Numbered from the stretch's first letter, positions 5,361 through 15,748 are shown. The stretch is 26,565 nt of DNA from Conexivisphaera sp049976725 (GCA_049976725.1 JBMFHR010000013.1:1-26565); one strand, 5' to 3'. The notes: generated from the letters alone by a model not told the origin. Numbers and translations: made by a program.

Positions 5361-8348
5361 ATGGCGGGCCCCTTCAAGTACACTGTATCCTTCCGCGAGG
5401 GTGACTGGAGGGACAAGAAGCTGCTCGGGGGCAAGGGTTCGTCCCTCGCCCAGATGACCCAGATGGGCCTTCCCGTGCCGCCGGGCTTCACCATAACTAC
5501 CGCGGCGTGCAGGGACTTCTTCGCGCCCAGGAGAGCCGAGATCGACCAGCTCGTGAGGGAGCTGGAGAAGAACCCTCCCCCGTCCCTGCGGGACGAGATA
5601 ATATCCAGGATATGGTCCATCATAGACTCGCTCGGGCTCCCCGAGGGGCTGATGGACGAGGTCCGCGCCCGCGTCCACGAGCTGGAGTCGGAAACCGGGA
5701 AGAGCTTCGGGGACCCCAGGAACCCGCTCCTGGTCTCGGTCCGCTCCGGCGCCGCGCTCTCGATGCCGGGCATGATGGACACCGTGCTCAACCTGGGGCT
5801 CAACGATAGGGTCGCCGAGGGCCTGGCCGCGCTCTCGGGCAACGAATGGTTCGCGTACGACGCCTACAGGAGGTTCCTGCAGATGTTCGGCCGGATAGTC
5901 CTCGGGATAGAGGACTCAGCGTTCGACGCAGTGACCGCCAAGTACAACGAGCGGCTGAGGGCGGACGCGCAGTCAAAGCGCGCCGACGAGCTCTCCAGGC
6001 TTGCCTCCGAGCTCCCCGGGTACGTCCCAAGGGTCGACGCCCAGCCCCCAAGGGACCTGGCCCCCGGGCTCTGGGCCGACTCCGTCTCGATCCTCAGGTC
6101 CATCGTGGAGGAGCTCAAGTCGCTGATCGCCTCCAAGTGGGGCGAGTTCCCCCAGGATCCCTGGAGGCAGCTGGAGCTCGCGGTGAAGGCGGTCTTCAGG
6201 TCCTGGATGAACCCCAGGGCAATATACTACAGGATGGCGAACAACGTGACTCCCGAGATGGCCGACTGCACTGCAGTCAACGTGGTCACAATGGTCTTCG
6301 GCAACATGGGGTGGGACTCGGGCACCGGCGTCTACTTCACGAGGAATCCGTCGACGGGCGAGGATGTTCCCTACGGCGAGTTCCTCCCCAGTGCCCAGGG
6401 GGAGGACGTGGTGGCCGGCATCAGGACGCCGATGGACCTCGAGGAGCTGCGCAGGAGGATGCCCGCCGTCTACGACCAGCTGATCGCGGCGGGGAAGAAG
6501 CTGGAGCGCATGAACGGGGATGTCATGGACATCGAGTTCACGGTCGAGAGGGGCAGGCTCTACTTCCTGCAGAACAGGGTGGCCAAGATGACGCCGGCCG
6601 CCAGGATAAAGACCGCGGTCGACCTGGCGAACGAGGGCATCATAACGAGGGAGGATGCCGTCATGAAGGTGGAGCCCGCGACGGTCCAGAACCTCCTGTA
6701 CCCGAGGATAGACCCCAGGGCCAAGGCAGATCCCGTGGCCACGGGGCTGCCCGCGTCGCCCGGCGCGGTGAGCGGCCAGGTGGTCTTCCACCCCGACACG
6801 GCCGTCGAGTGGGCCAGGTCTGGGAAGGACGTCATACTCGTCAGGGTGGAGACGAAGCCGGACGACGTCCACGGGTTCTACGCCGCGAGGGGTATCCTGA
6901 CCTCGCGCGGCGGGATGACCTCGCACGCCGCCGTGGTCGCCAGGGCGATAGGCAAGCCCGCCGTCGTGGGCGCCGAGGCGATAACCGTGGACTACGACGC
7001 CAGGGAAGTGCGCGTAGGCAACTCCGTGATAAGGGAGGGTGACTGGATCACGATCGATGGGAGCGGCGGCAGGGTGTACGTCGGGAAGGTTCCGACCGTG
7101 GAGCCGGAGATAATACCGGAGCTAGAGGTTCTGCTATCCTGGGCCGACGGCTTCAGGAGGCTCGGCGTGAGGGCCAACGCGGACGTCCCGGAGGATGCCC
7201 GGATAGCCAGGAAGTTCGGGGCGCAGGGCATAGGGCTCCTCAGGATAGAGAGGATGTTCCGCAGGACGGAGAGGCTGGAGCTCCTCCGGAATGTCATACT
7301 GTCGGAGGGATCCAAGGACAGGCGCGACCTCCTGCGCAGGCTGTCCGACATGATAAGGCCGGACTTCAAGGAGATACTCGAGGTGATGGACGGGCTCCCC
7401 GTGGTGATAAGGCTCATAGATCCCCCGCTGCACGAGTTCCTCCCGTCGCCCGTGGAGGTCCTGTCGCAGCTGCACGAGGCACGCGCAGCCTACGCAGCCC
7501 TCAGGAACTCCGAGCGGGCAAGCTCGGTATCGCCCGATGTGATCAAGGCACATGAGGCCAAGGTGGCGGAGCTCGAGAGGCTCTATGCCAGGATCACCGC
7601 ACTCGCGGAGCACAACCCGATGATGGGGCACAGGGGAGTCAGGGTCGGCGTGACGGACCCCGACTTCTACTACTACCTCACGAGGGCTATAATCGAGGCG
7701 GCGCTGGACCTGCTCGAGGAGGGCAGGAACCCCGTGGTCGAGATAATGATACCGCAGGTCATGGATGCCTCCGAGATCAAGTACGTGAAGTCCACGTCGA
7801 TCGAGCCGGCGATGTCCGACGTCGCCGCCGAGAGGGGATACAGGCTCGAGGTCGATCGCTCCAGGCCGTCCGCGTACTCGCTGTCGAGGGACGAGCGCAG
7901 GCTCGGGGTGCTCGTCGGCACCATGGTGGAGACGGTCAGGGCGGCGCTCACCGCATCGGAGATAGCCAGGGAGGTCGCCTTCTTCAGCTTCGGGACGAAC
8001 GACCTAACGCAGGCCACCTTCAGCTTCAGCAGGGATGACGTCGAGAACAAGTTCCTTCCAAAGTACCTGGAGCTGGAGATACTGAAGGAAAACCCGTTCC
8101 AGACGCTGGACGTGCCCGGCGTGGGCAAGCTCGTGAGGTCAGCGACGGCTGACGGGAAGGCCGCCAACCCAGCGCTCGAGGTGGGTGTGTGCGGCGAGCA
8201 CGGGGGCGACCCCTCCTCCATAGAGTTCTTCCACTCGGCCGGGCTCGACTACGTGAGCGCCTCCCCCTACAGGGTCGTGGTCGCAAGGCTCGCCGCGGCG
8301 AGGGCCGCGCTCAGGGAGAGGATCTCGGCGGCGCCGATCGACAGGTGA
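5361..8348 (+). CDS. ppdK: Pyruvate, phosphate dikinase
   Basis: The frame is open from 5289, but the ATG at 5361 fits the TATA element at 5327 and begins the conserved N-terminal domain (MAGPFKYTVSF, then LLGGKGSSLAQM). It catalyses reversible conversion of pyruvate, ATP and phosphate to PEP, AMP and pyrophosphate. Seen in order: the ATP-grasp domain with SVRSGAALSMPGMMDTVLNLGL, the phosphohistidine domain GGMTSHAAVVARAIGKPAVVG with catalytic H522, and the PEP/pyruvate TIM barrel with MMGHRGVRVGV, FFSFGTNDLTQ and VCGEHGGDP, whose C944 is the expected catalytic acid. At 995 residues it is longer than most PPDKs (about 880). Part of the excess is an insertion near residues 806-840, just before VGTMVETVRAALTA. 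Without a pyruvate kinase in view, direction cannot be judged. Confidence 0.95.
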   Translation: MAGPFKYTVSFREGDWRDKKLLGGKGSSLAQMTQMGLPVPPGFTITTAACRDFFAPRRAEIDQLVRELEKNPPPSLRDEIISRIWSIIDSLGLPEGLMDEVRARVHELESETGKSFGDPRNPLLVSVRSGAALSMPGMMDTVLNLGLNDRVAEGLAALSGNEWFAYDAYRRFLQMFGRIVLGIEDSAFDAVTAKYNERLRADAQSKRADELSRLASELPGYVPRVDAQPPRDLAPGLWADSVSILRSIVEELKSLIASKWGEFPQDPWRQLELAVKAVFRSWMNPRAIYYRMANNVTPEMADCTAVNVVTMVFGNMGWDSGTGVYFTRNPSTGEDVPYGEFLPSAQGEDVVAGIRTPMDLEELRRRMPAVYDQLIAAGKKLERMNGDVMDIEFTVERGRLYFLQNRVAKMTPAARIKTAVDLANEGIITREDAVMKVEPATVQNLLYPRIDPRAKADPVATGLPASPGAVSGQVVFHPDTAVEWARSGKDVILVRVETKPDDVHGFYAARGILTSRGGMTSHAAVVARAIGKPAVVGAEAITVDYDAREVRVGNSVIREGDWITIDGSGGRVYVGKVPTVEPEIIPELEVLLSWADGFRRLGVRANADVPEDARIARKFGAQGIGLLRIERMFRRTERLELLRNVILSEGSKDRRDLLRRLSDMIRPDFKEILEVMDGLPVVIRLIDPPLHEFLPSPVEVLSQLHEARAAYAALRNSERASSVSPDVIKAHEAKVAELERLYARITALAEHNPMMGHRGVRVGVTDPDFYYYLTRAIIEAALDLLEEGRNPVVEIMIPQVMDASEIKYVKSTSIEPAMSDVAAERGYRLEVDRSRPSAYSLSRDERRLGVLVGTMVETVRAALTASEIAREVAFFSFGTNDLTQATFSFSRDDVENKFLPKYLELEILKENPFQTLDVPGVGKLVRSATADGKAANPALEVGVCGEHGGDPSSIEFFHSAGLDYVSASPYRVVVARLAAARAALRERISAAPIDR

Positions 8349-8386
8349 TCCCGGGCCGGCCCAACGTGCCCCCAGCGGCGCGCGAT

Positions 8387-8950
8387 TTACCGCGCGGAGG
8401 TCTGCCGGTCAGGCGTCCTCACGATCCCCATCTGTCTGAGCCTAGCCTCGAGCCTGGGCCAGAACTGCGGGAAGTCCCTGTAGGACCTGGTCGACACCAC
8501 GTTTCCGTCCTCCACGTACGGCTCGTCCACGACGATCCCGCCCGCGTTCCTGATGTCGTCCCAGACCCCCCTGGATCCGGTCAGCCTCCTCCCGCGCGCC
8601 AGCCCCGCGCTGATCACTATCCACGCGGCGTGGCAGATGGAGACGAGGATCCCTCCGCCCTCCACAGTGCGCCTGGCCAGCTCCTTGACCTCATCGTGCC
8701 TCCTGAGCCTGTCGGGCGCGTAGCCGCCGGGGAACACCGCGAGATCCCAGCGCTCCCCCAGGGCATCCGACACCGTCGTTTCGGGCCTCAGGGGCGCCGA
8801 CCAGTTCTTTCCCCTGAACTCCCGAACCTCTGTGCTGGCTACCCTGACCTCCAGGCCCATCTCCATCAGGCGATATATCGAGTAGAACGCCTCCAGCTCG
8901 TCGAACAAGTCATGGATCACGACGATCGCGCGGGGCGCGTTGCCCTCCAC
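8387..8950 (-). CDS. DJ-1/PfpI-family protein
   Basis: A class I glutamine amidotransferase-like fold of about 187 residues. Seen: AIVVIHDLFDELEAFYSIY (first strand with the conserved acidic residue), WDLAVFPGGYAPDRLR, and the nucleophile elbow GILVSICHAAWIVISAGL with Cys followed by His. Family members act as proteases, chaperones, glyoxalase III or hydratases; the substrate here is unknown. Two starts compete. GTG 8950 is about 30 bases from the TATA-like stretch at 8975-8984 and would be leaderless. GTG 8968 adds six residues and overlaps a strong Shine-Dalgarno-like GGAGGTGATC. I prefer 8950 because most first genes here are leaderless. It faces PPDK convergently and is divergent from aconitase. 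Confidence 0.85.
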   Translation of the reverse strand: MEGNAPRAIVVIHDLFDELEAFYSIYRLMEMGLEVRVASTEVREFRGKNWSAPLRPETTVSDALGERWDLAVFPGGYAPDRLRRHDEVKELARRTVEGGGILVSICHAAWIVISAGLARGRRLTGSRGVWDDIRNAGGIVVDEPYVEDGNVVSTRSYRDFPQFWPRLEARLRQMGIVRTPDRQTSAR

Positions 8951-8974
8951 GGGTATGTGGGCGATCACCTCCGG

Positions 8975-8984
8975 TTATTATGAA
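8975..8984 (-). promoter_or_regulatory. TATA-like element of the DJ-1/PfpI gene
   Basis: Minus-strand TTCATAATAA lies about 25 to 34 bases before the GTG at 8950. A perfect anti-16S-like GGAGGTGATC follows at 8962-8971. Confidence 0.45.
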
Positions 8985-9059
8985 TTTACGGTCCCGTGAA
9001 ACACGCTGAACGGGCGCGCCGTCGAACTATCGATCGCGCTGCCGCCACATGGGAACATC

Positions 9060-9065
9060 TTTTAA
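9060..9065 (+). promoter_or_regulatory. TATA element of acnA
   Basis: TTTTAA begins 30 bases before the ATG at 9090, giving a leaderless transcript. Confidence 0.6.
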
Positions 9066-9089
9066 CGGGTCCGGGGCACCCCCAGCGCG

Positions 9090-11780
<2,691 letters not shown>

Positions 11781-11820
11781 GCCGGACCGCTCCTCCTCGC
11801 GCCGATGTCCCCTCGAAACG

Positions 11821-11827
11821 ATTTATA
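11821..11827 (+). promoter_or_regulatory. TATA element upstream of the unknown gene at 11880
   Basis: ATTTATA predicts transcription from about 11850, leaving roughly 28 bases of leader before the ATG at 11880. Confidence 0.45.
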
Positions 11828-11879
11828 GCGGGAAGCCCTGACGCGCGTCCGTCGCGTTCCCGGATGGACGGTGCGAGCC

Positions 11880-12611
11880 ATGAATCCCGAGTCCGTGATC
11901 GACGTGGACGGCGTTCCGGTCATAATCAGGGTCCACGAGGGACGCGCGGGACCACTCGCGCGCCCCGAGGGCGACTTCGAGTCCGCCCTCTCGGCCGCCA
12001 TAGACAGCATGTACAGGTCCGTGATAGTCGAGGTCAGGGGGCTCAGGGAGGGGCGCGACTCCTCGAGGGCGCGCGCGATTTCGGCAGCGCTGTCGGCGGC
12101 TAGCTCAACCCTAGGATTCGAGGCGCCGATCTGCATGCCGCCCTCCTCCGCATCGGGCCTGATGACGTGTTCCTTCAGAGCATACTACAGGGACTTCCAG
12201 GAGTTCGCGTCAGCTTTGCTGCGGGAGCTCGAGAGGGAGCTAGTTCACTTCAGTCGCGCGGAACCCAGGCGCATCTTCCGCTTCCTGAGGCGCGGCGGCC
12301 ATGGCCGACGTGGGCACGCTATCCAGGCTCCTCAGGGTCCCGGGTGCCCTCCGCGTCATGATGCACCTCAGGAGGGCTGGGGAGGACTACGGCCGCTCCG
12401 TGGCGGCGGCCCTCGGCATGCCGCTCGACGAGGCCATCCGCGCCCTCGAGGCCCTGGAGTCCATGGGACTGGCCAGAGGGTCCTGGGTTCATCGGTGAAG
12501 AGGTCGGAGGCCAGCTCAAGCTCGCCGACGAGGTCCACAAACACCACACGTACTACGAGCTCACGAGGGATGGCGAGGTCCTCCTCCGCTCGCTCGATGA
12601 TGAGGTCCTGA
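11880..12611 (+). CDS. Protein of unknown function; true C-terminus uncertain
   Basis: I do not recognise this protein. The ATG at 11880 (MNPESVIDVDGVPVIIRVHE) is preferred; a GTG nine bases earlier is possible. The first 140 or so residues look coding: two amphipathic strands, a helix from about residue 30, IVEVRGLREGRDSSRARAI, two cysteines (PICMPP and MTCSF) and a charged helical end (LLRELERELVHFS, RRIFRFLRR). After base 12310 the frame continues about 100 residues over the winged-helix gene with unusual codons (CGA, CGT, CCT, GGT) and Arg/Ser/Pro-rich sequence. The protein therefore probably ends near 12310 and its stop is missing or displaced. It sits directly before, and touches, a tandem winged-helix gene, so the two may work together. 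Confidence 0.5.
   Translation: MNPESVIDVDGVPVIIRVHEGRAGPLARPEGDFESALSAAIDSMYRSVIVEVRGLREGRDSSRARAISAALSAASSTLGFEAPICMPPSSASGLMTCSFRAYYRDFQEFASALLRELERELVHFSRAEPRRIFRFLRRGGHGRRGHAIQAPQGPGCPPRHDAPQEGWGGLRPLRGGGPRHAARRGHPRPRGPGVHGTGQRVLGSSVKRSEASSSSPTRSTNTTRTTSSRGMARSSSARSMMRS
12301..12498 (+). pseudogene. N-terminal part of a frameshifted tandem winged-helix protein
   Basis: ATG start (MADVGTLSRLLRVPGALRVM). This frame encodes a winged helix-turn-helix: LRVMMHLRRAGEDYGRSVAA, then LDEAIRALEALESMGLARG, and stops at TGA 12496-12498. The rest of the domain, including the wing, continues one base out of phase (GFIGEEVGGQLKLADEV, then HHTYYELTRDGEVLLRSLD). Removing a single base in the G-rich stretch around 12475-12487 would join both parts without loss. 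The gene is therefore either broken, programmed to shift, or affected by a one-base error in the sequence. It begins inside the frame of the unknown gene at 11880 and has no promoter of its own, so it should be co-transcribed with it. Confidence 0.7.
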
Positions 12612-13093
12612 TGGAGGGATACTCGCTCGCGCTCGAGGGCGACCGGCTGGCGCTGGCGCTCCTGCGCACGGCCCGCAGGATAGGCGTGGATCATGCGCTC
12701 ACGTACTCTCGCCTCGTCGGCGCGCGGCTCGAGGAGGTCGAGGGGGAGCTGTCACTACTCGCCGGAATGGGCCTGATGGAGACTCCCCGGTACCGCGTCA
12801 TCAAGCGCGGATCCAGGAAGGCTAAGCCCAAGCCGGAGACCAGGGTACACCACCGGTACTATGGGCTGAGCAGGGAGGGCGAGCTCTTCCTGAGGTGGCT
12901 GGACCGGAGGGGACAGCCCCCCACAGTTATATCCGGGCGCGTCAGTCCACCAGCTGATGAGGCTGGTGGTGCTCGTCGACAACGAGCCGGGCCCGGGCCT
13001 CAGGGCCGACTGGGGCCTCAGCATCTACGTAGACTCCGGGAGGTGGCGCGCGCTGTTCGACGCCGGCCCCGACCCGGCCGTCCTCGAGCATAA
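12482..13093 (+). pseudogene. C-terminal part of the frameshifted tandem winged-helix protein
   Basis: This frame starts in the middle of the first winged-helix domain and carries its wing (HHTYYELTRDGEVLLRSLD), then a complete second copy: LALALLRTARRIGVDHALTY, LEEVEGELSLLAGMGLMETP and HHRYYGLSREGELFLRWLD. The matching wing segments show an internal duplication, as in DNA-binding proteins with two ArsR/MarR-like domains in one chain. If translated alone, the first usable start is the ATG at 12611, giving only the second domain. From about 12915 the frame runs over the promoter and start of the next gene with Arg/Gly/Pro-rich sequence, so the natural end is probably near 12920 (LDRRGQPP). The regulated genes are unknown; the flanking unknown protein is the nearest candidate. 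Confidence 0.65.
12927..12932 (+). promoter_or_regulatory. TATA element of the MBL-fold hydrolase gene
   Basis: TTATAT begins 30 bases before the ATG at 12957, giving a leaderless transcript. It lies inside the trailing frame of the winged-helix gene. Confidence 0.6.
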
Positions 13094-13634
13094 CGCGAAG
13101 GCCCTCGGAATAGATCTGGGATCCATAGACTTCGCGGTCCTCAGCCACCACCACTTGGATCACGTGGGCGGCTTCCTCGGGGGAAGGCTCTTCAGCGAGG
13201 GCCTTGTAGTGTACGCGCCGCCGGGGCCCGTGGAGAGGCTTGAGGACGTCGGCATGAGGCCGGTGGTCATCGAGGGCACCCGGGAGATAGCGCCCGGGGC
13301 CCACGCAGTTGGTCCGCTAGCCGCGGGGCACTTACACGAGATGGCCATGGCCGTGACCCCCGGGCCCGGGAGAGGATCGGTCCTGCTCGTGGGCTGCAGC
13401 CACCCGGGGGTCGACGCGCTGGCCTCCAGGGCCGCTTCCGACCTGGGCACCGGCGTCTCGATGGTCGTCGGCGGGTTCCACTCCCCGCCGCGCGCCGTCA
13501 TCGACCGGCTGGCCGGCATCGCGGACCGCATATGCCCGGGGCACTGCAGCGGGGATGAGGCGAAGGCATACCTGAGGTCAGCTTACCCTCACAAGTACTG
13601 CCACGTGAGGAGCGGGGTGACACTGGAACTGTGA
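12957..13634 (+). CDS. Metallo-beta-lactamase-fold hydrolase (COG1237-like)
   Basis: ATG start 30 bases after TTATAT; 225 residues. The opening VVLVDNEPGPGLRADWGLSIYV and ALFDAGPDPAVLEHNAKALGID match the COG1237 group of MBL-fold proteins. The metal-binding HxHxDH lies at H64-H69 in LSHHHLDHVGG. Later metal ligands are probably in LLVGCSHPGVDAL and VVGGFHSP, and the chain ends with ICPGHCSGDEAKAYL. Members of this group are often labelled dihydropterin-ribofuranosylaminobenzene phosphate synthase, but most are simply uncharacterised hydrolases; only the fold and metal site can be supported here. Its TGA overlaps the GTG of the trmO-like gene (GTGA, 13631-13634), so the two are translationally coupled. 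Confidence 0.88.
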   Translation: MRLVVLVDNEPGPGLRADWGLSIYVDSGRWRALFDAGPDPAVLEHNAKALGIDLGSIDFAVLSHHHLDHVGGFLGGRLFSEGLVVYAPPGPVERLEDVGMRPVVIEGTREIAPGAHAVGPLAAGHLHEMAMAVTPGPGRGSVLLVGCSHPGVDALASRAASDLGTGVSMVVGGFHSPPRAVIDRLAGIADRICPGHCSGDEAKAYLRSAYPHKYCHVRSGVTLEL

Positions 13635-14176
13635 GTCAGTGCGGCGGGGACGTGCGCGCCGTCCCCATAGGGTGCGTGGAGTCAGCGGAGCCGGGCCCCA
13701 GGTGGCGCAGGAGGTCCGTGCTGAGGATCATGCCCGAGTACGCCCCGGGGCTCGAGGATCTGGAGGAGTACAGCCACGCGTTCGTGATCTACTACCTCCA
13801 CCTTATCAGGTGGAGCGGCAGCCTGAGGGCGCGGCCGCGCTGGGCCCCCCGTCCCCTCGGTGTCTTCGCTACGAGGAGCCCGGATCGTCCCAACGCGCTG
13901 GGCCTATCGGTGGTCGCCCTGGAGTCGGTGGACCCAGGATCCGGACTCTTGGTTGTCCGCGGCCTCGACGCGGACCCAGGATCCCCAGTCCTAGACGTCA
14001 AGCCGTACGATCACTGGGATTCCGTGCCATCCCCCCGTGTCCCGCGCTGGTGGCTCGAGCGCGCTGACGAGTGGCCCGAGTGGTCCGTTAGGCCTGGTCC
14101 AGGACGGCCACGACCTTCTCCGCCGCGCCCATCGAGTACATGGTCCTTGCGCCCCCTCCCTCGGACACTATCCTGA
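13631..14176 (+). CDS. trmO: TrmO-like tRNA (adenine-N6)-methyltransferase (TsaA/YaeB family)
   Basis: GTG start overlapping the previous stop (GTGA). The family transfers a methyl group from SAM to the t6A at position 37 of some tRNAs. Seen: VPIGCVES at the start, LEDLEEYSHAFVIYYLH, the hallmark GVFATRSPDRPNALGLSVV at residues 77-95, and VLDVKPYDHWDS at 120-131. The core of about 155 residues is complete and matches the small archaeal form. From about base 14090 the frame runs on for nearly 30 Arg/Pro/Ser-rich residues, antisense to the end of the DUF364 gene; this tail is probably not conserved. Coupling to the MBL-fold gene is clear from the overlap, though no functional link is known. Confidence 0.9.
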   Translation: MSQCGGDVRAVPIGCVESAEPGPRWRRRSVLRIMPEYAPGLEDLEEYSHAFVIYYLHLIRWSGSLRARPRWAPRPLGVFATRSPDRPNALGLSVVALESVDPGSGLLVVRGLDADPGSPVLDVKPYDHWDSVPSPRVPRWWLERADEWPEWSVRPGPGRPRPSPPRPSSTWSLRPLPRTLS

Positions 14177-14843
14177 GGGCCAGCTCGGCGTCCCTGATCC
14201 TGGTGCCTGCCAGCAGCCTCACGCCGCGCCTTGAGAACGTCTTGGGCGCCATGACGGTGCTGGGCCCCACGAGCGCCCTCAACCTGGCCCTCGAGGACAG
14301 CTCTAGCAGCCTGTCCGCGGTCTTGTTGACCAGCGTCGAGCCGCTCAGCATCGCGACGTCGCAGCTCCTCATGAGCACCTCGGACGCCCACCACGGCCTG
14401 TAGCCGGGATCATCCACGGGCCTGAGCTCGAACACGAGCACCTCGGCCCCGGCCTCCCTTGCCCTCGACGCTATAGCCGGCACGTACCCCACCATGCAGA
14501 CCCTCTCGCCGCTCCGCACGCTGATGTGGTCCATCAGATCTCCCCTGGAGTACTTCAGTGCCAGCCTGGACGCGGCCGCGTTAAGGGCGGCTATCCCTAT
14601 CGCCGATAGCACGGGACTGTCGCCCGCAGCCATACGGGCCACCTCCTCCCATTCCATCCCGGAGATCCTCCCCGCCAGCGGGTTGTTCTCGCACTCGTGG
14701 GCCGCGTCCTCGGTCGGGGTGTGGGAGAGTCCGGCGCTCCCGTCGTCCATTACGACCAGCGTGTACCCCAGCCCCACTGCGGCCTGCCTGACCCTGCCGC
14801 GGCCCACGTCCCTCAGCTCCTCCAACAGCTCCTCCACTATCAT
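14088..14843 (-). CDS. DUF364/DUF4213 family protein (putative metal-handling protein)
   Basis: ATG at 14843; 251 residues. Seen: an enolase-N-like N-terminal part with GLGYTLVVMDDGSAGLSHTP, IGIAALNAAAS at residues 82-92, then a Rossmann-like part with RVCMVGYVPAI at 114-123, VLVFELRP, SGSTLVNKT at 167-175 and LVGPSTVMAPKTF. This is the DUF4213 plus DUF364 arrangement. A solved bacterial member was interpreted as a possible heavy-metal chelatase, but the activity is unproven. It follows the TorD-like chaperone by about 24 bases on the same strand, so the two form an operon divergent from the molybdopterin enzyme. That context makes a role in metal or cofactor loading of that enzyme plausible; this is inference. 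Its stop overlaps the tail of the convergent trmO-like frame. Confidence 0.85.
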   Translation of the reverse strand: MIVEELLEELRDVGRGRVRQAAVGLGYTLVVMDDGSAGLSHTPTEDAAHECENNPLAGRISGMEWEEVARMAAGDSPVLSAIGIAALNAAASRLALKYSRGDLMDHISVRSGERVCMVGYVPAIASRAREAGAEVLVFELRPVDDPGYRPWWASEVLMRSCDVAMLSGSTLVNKTADRLLELSSRARLRALVGPSTVMAPKTFSRRGVRLLAGTRIRDAELALRIVSEGGGARTMYSMGAAEKVVAVLDQA

Positions 14844-14867
14844 GAGCCCGGACCGCCTCGCCCCGCT

Positions 14868-15593
14868 TCAGCCCTGCGCGCTGGCGCCCAGCAGGGCCAC
14901 CAGCTCGTCGATGTGCGATTCGTCGAGGCGCAGGAACCCATCGGTCAGGTACGCCAGCCCCCTGTAGAAGTCGACGTCCGCGTTGGCTATAACGTCCTCC
15001 GCGAAGTCGTGCGACCACTTGAGCAGGTGCTCCCTGAGGAACCTGCGCTGCAGCTCGAGGAGCCTCCTGGCCTCCCCCAGGTTGCCCCTCCTGGCCTCCC
15101 CCAGCGTCCTGCCCACTAGGTAGGACATGAAGCTGAGCTCCACGGCTATGTGGTCCTCCGGTTCCGTGAACTCCCTCACCTTGTCCACGCCCGCCTTCCT
15201 GTAGATGGCGAGCACCTCGTCCCGCTGCGCCTGGTACATTAGGTGGCCGGCCGACATGTATGCCGACTCCGACGGGTGCGGCGGAGTGCCCTTGACCCCC
15301 AGGAAGAGGCTGGCGTAGTCCGCCGCCAGCTCCAGCAGGACCTCCTTCCTGTCGCGCCCGGCGGCCCCACGAAGGTACCCCAGCATGAGGTCCATCCCCC
15401 TGCCCACGCGCTCGTCGAGCTCCGTGAGCGCCTCGAAGCGCTGTGCCAGCTCCCCGCTCTCGGCGGCCGCCAGGAGGCCCTCGAGCAGCTCCCCGTCAAC
15501 CTCCCTCTCGTAGAGCCGCGACAGCAGGTTGTACATGTAGCGGCGTCCCTCGCTCGCGACCTCGAACTTACCTAAGTCGATCCCGTCCGTCAC
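14868..15593 (-). CDS. TorD/DmsD-family molybdoenzyme chaperone
   Basis: GTG at 15593, about 31 bases after a TATA-like TTAATA; 241 residues, mostly helical. Seen: RRYMYNLLSRLYE near the start, LAADYASLFLGVKGTPPHPSESAYMS (the conserved Y..LF...... P.PSES region, PHPSES at 105-110) and FTEPEDHIAVELSFMSYL with the EPEDH motif at 144-148. These are the signature segments of TorD/DmsD redox-enzyme maturation proteins, which bind the apo-catalytic subunit and help insert the molybdenum cofactor. The divergent neighbour is exactly such a subunit. That partner has no twin-arginine leader, so the chaperone probably serves cofactor insertion and not export control. It is co-directional with the DUF364 gene. 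Confidence 0.9.
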   Translation of the reverse strand: MTDGIDLGKFEVASEGRRYMYNLLSRLYEREVDGELLEGLLAAAESGELAQRFEALTELDERVGRGMDLMLGYLRGAAGRDRKEVLLELAADYASLFLGVKGTPPHPSESAYMSAGHLMYQAQRDEVLAIYRKAGVDKVREFTEPEDHIAVELSFMSYLVGRTLGEARRGNLGEARRLLELQRRFLREHLLKWSHDFAEDVIANADVDFYRGLAYLTDGFLRLDESHIDELVALLGASAQG

Positions 15594-15618
15594 AACCGAT
15601 CGCCAGGCAGGCGACCCT

Positions 15619-15624
15619 ATTAAG
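15619..15624 (-). promoter_or_regulatory. TATA element of the torD-like/DUF364 operon
   Basis: TTAATA on the minus strand, its first base 31 before the GTG at 15593. The spacing implies a leaderless transcript. Confidence 0.55.
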
Positions 15625-15740
15625 TGTAGTCCCCGGGGAGCGCGAATTCATCTGTAATTATTTAATAGATCATTACTTGTTTTACTTATGGATCACGGTC
15701 CCCTTCCTACATATTCAATTGACATCCCGGAACCGAAAAC

Positions 15741-15748
15741 TATATTTT
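15741..15748 (+). promoter_or_regulatory. TATA element of the molybdopterin enzyme operon
   Basis: TATATTTT, about 30 bases before the ATG at 15773; this decides the start within a longer open frame. Confidence 0.6.
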
